Shown: piece by piece, positions 62,290 to 64,000 of the stretch | Layout: each line of letters starts with the position of its first letter | How positions within the stretch are numbered: the first letter of the stretch is position 1 | Assembly (NCBI RefSeq): GCF_003144195.1 | Contig: NW_020290010.1 | Location: 186,001-250,000 of the forward strand | Length of the DNA stretch: 64,000 bases | Source: Ceraceosorus guamensis | Lineage: Eukaryota > Basidiomycota > Exobasidiomycetes > Ceraceosorales > Ceraceosoraceae | Reading direction: 5' to 3' | Notes under the pieces: generated by a model | What the model was told of the DNA's origin: nothing | Seen by the model: only the letters and a program-made list of their open reading frames with translations | Databases searched by the model: none | Position numbers and translations under genes: made by a program

Positions 62290-62913
62290 TGCTCTATGTA
62301 TTTTGAAACCCGCTTTTGCCCCTCGTATCGCCCTGGACACTCCCTTGTAATTTGTACCCTGCACGCCTGTGAATCGTCTTCTTGTCTTCTGTGTGTCGAG
62401 CATTGCACCTGCACTATGACTCTATACAATCAGTCCCGCAAGAATGCAACCTCACGACTGAAGGACCGTTGTCCTTGCTTCTCAACTAGTGACGCATGAT
62501 GAAGCTTGGCCGGTCGTCAAAGCTGGTCTCATCAGGTACGTGTTACTTTTCGACGCGCCCAACACGAGGCCAATACGCGTCGCCCGCGCGCATGCTGCTG
62601 CTCTGCTGCTATGGACGCGGTGCATGATTGTAAATCCGAAAGGGCCGAACTCGGCACGCCGGCAGTGAAGCGTGTTGTGCCTTGCTGCTGCAGCCATGCG
62701 CCAGACTCGGCGTCTTGATGAGGAGCATATATGGGGCTGATGTCCGCGGGCGGCTAGCAGTGCATGGTGTTGCGTGCTCTTAATTAATGTGTGCCGATGA
62801 CTCGATCCAACGTCAACCTTGGTCGCTTCTCTGACTCGACAAGAGGAGGAGGATTGATTCTGATATAAAGCTACCACACACAAGAAGATTCATTTGGGCA
62901 TCGCGCAAGAGTC
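62290..62913. other. Intergenic region
   Basis: This 624-bp gap contains the 3' end of the GAS2 gene and the promoter of the methyltransferase gene. No other gene seen. Confidence 0.55.
62864..62869 (+). promoter_or_regulatory. TATA box of methyltransferase gene
   Basis: TATAAA lies 50 bp upstream of the start codon at 62914, a position compatible with a short leader. Position and sequence only. Confidence 0.5.
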
Positions 62914-64000
62914 ATGACAGCCCTACGCACGAGTCTCTGGTACTCTTCCAGGATTGTCTCATCCGTCTCCAATTGCGCAAGACCAAGCTTTCATCAACCT
63001 GGCAATAAAGTCATTGCGCTGTCTCCCAGCATAGAGCATAGAGAAATGTCATCGGTCGTAGACAAGGTCTCGTCTGCAACGAGCAGCGCCGTCGAAGCTG
63101 TGACGTCGCGTTTGACGCCCATGCATCCACTTGCAAGATCCGGCTTCGACCTCTCCGGTGCATCAGGGCTGTACGATCGAGCTCGTCCGTCCTACCCCAC
63201 AGAGGCCATCGAGGCCATCTTGACGGCACCTACTGCTAGAACGAATGGCAAGAAGAGCAAGCTGAGCATCGTAGAGCTTGGCTCGGGCACAGGCATCGCT
63301 ACTCGTGCCCTGCTCGCTCAATCAAACGATAGGATCGCGAAATTGGTGGCTGTAGAACCTAGCACCGGTATGAGACAAGGCTGGGAAACGGCTATTGCTC
63401 CAGTCCGGCAAACCTTGCACGACGTCGAGCTCAAGACTGTTGATGGTGCTTTCGAGAACATCAATGCTGGTCATGACAACGATATTGTGCTCGTGGCGCA
63501 AGTGAGTACAGAGATGATGGTGCCGCGTGTTGAAAGTGATCTTTGGTGGCTGTTGACCGAATGCTTGTGTCTTGGTCCAAGGCCTGGCACTGGACGCGCG
63601 ACTTTTCGAAAGCAATCGCCGAAATTTCCTCCACCCTAAGGCCTGGCGGAGGTATGTTGATTGGCGTCTTTGTGGCGCGTACCAAGGGCCTCGAGAGGAC
63701 GCTCAACGGTGATTCTTCCTACAGTGTTTGCTCTGATGTGGAATCTCGAGGACCGAGATGCTGGTGAGTCAAAGGGTCCAGGTGTGCGCTTTTCCTGGAA
63801 GGTCCAAGGTGATGATGACGTCTGCTTCACTTAGCTTCCTGGGTTGCTGGCCTCAGAGATCACTACGAGCAGTATGAGAACGACACACCCCAATGTAGGT
63901 ACCTTGCAGAATTCCAAATCTGTTGCTATAATAGCGACAGGCTGACAGAGTCATGAGCCCTCCGTAGACCGCCGAATGCTCTGGCGTGAGCCAACATATG
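62914..64000 (+). CDS. Class I SAM-dependent methyltransferase, 3' end outside the window
   Basis: Transfers a methyl group from S-adenosylmethionine; the substrate is not evident. Visible exons: 62914-63501, 63582-63651, 63725-63763, 63835-63894 and 63968 to the window end. Motif I is VELGSGTGIATRAL, preceded by the family mark YDRARPSYP. VAVEPSTGM (motif II region), LVAQAWHWTRDF (across intron 1) and LRPGGGVF follow, then WNLEDRDA. This resembles the yeast Crg1/Tmt1-type methyltransferase group. The first 40 residues are hydrophobic/basic with Ser and could be a mitochondrial presequence; an inner ATG at 63046 (MSSVVDKV) would remove it. The gene continues past 64000. Confidence 0.88.

Noticed and set aside
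10727-63501. Polarity gene cluster (casein kinase I, RSR1, RasGEF, GAS2 protein)
   Set aside because: The genes are far apart, mixed with unrelated housekeeping genes and on both strands, so this is probably coincidence.
1-64000. Transposons, retroelements, viral relics, CRISPR arrays
   Set aside because: No transposase, reverse transcriptase, integrase or capsid-like frame, no long terminal or inverted repeats, and no regularly spaced direct repeats were seen.

Overview
This is nuclear DNA from a filamentous or dimorphic fungus, most likely a basidiomycete. The genes are dense but separated by 0.3-4.7 kb gaps. Introns are mostly short (about 50-200 nt) with GTGAGT/GTGCGT donors, CTAAC/CTGAC-like branch sites and CAG/TAG/AAG acceptors; coding DNA is GC-rich. 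An RSR1-type GTPase, a YVH1 phosphatase with a C-terminal zinc domain, a YCK-type casein kinase I and a GAS2-domain spectraplakin-like protein fit a basidiomycete. A smut-lineage (Ustilaginomycotina) source is my best guess, but it is an inference and not proven. All coordinates below were spliced by hand from the sequence, with reading phase checked across each junction.

Layout, left to right. 0.2-4.6 kb: a large multi-span membrane protein of unknown role (+). 6.1-7.9 kb: a VAP/Scs2 ER tether (+). 10.7-12.6 kb: casein kinase I (+). 14.9-15.5 kb: a small unrecognised three-exon gene (+), followed by the Ras-like GTPase RSR1/BUD1 (+, 15.7-17.0 kb). 17.3-17.8 kb: an unresolved membrane-protein reading frame (+), tail to tail with a ZIP zinc transporter (-, 17.8-19.4 kb). 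20.8-23.8 kb: two head-to-head paralogous small secreted proteins of an unrecognised family. 24.0-26.9 kb: an ABC1/UbiB kinase of the MCP2/CQD2-ADCK1 type (-), divergent from the complex I subunit NDUFS8 (+, 27.7-28.9 kb). 29.1-31.3 kb: a protein with seven predicted membrane segments (-). 33.0-34.9 kb: YVH1 (+). 36.8-37.6 kb: an acidic unknown protein with a long leader (+). 38.4-44.7 kb: a 2032-residue RasGEF (-). 46.6-48.8 kb: ELP3 (+). 49.4-51.9 kb: a three-RRM RNA-binding protein (-). 51.9-56.6 kb: a 4.7 kb gap with no supported gene. 56.6-62.3 kb: a spectrin-like, GAS2-domain, SxIP-bearing microtubule protein (+). 62.9 kb to the end: a SAM methyltransferase cut by the window edge (+).

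Most genes are unrelated housekeeping functions and do not form a cluster. Four touch cell polarity and the cytoskeleton (casein kinase I, RSR1, RasGEF, GAS2/Kar9-like protein), but they are spread over 50 kb and I read this as chance. Two observations go beyond routine annotation. One is the divergent secreted paralog pair, whose last three exons match in splice phase and in conserved residues. The other is a short dispersed motif with core TCGTGA flanked by A/T, found almost only in the gaps. I saw no transposon, retroelement, viral relic, tRNA, rRNA or CRISPR array that I could support.
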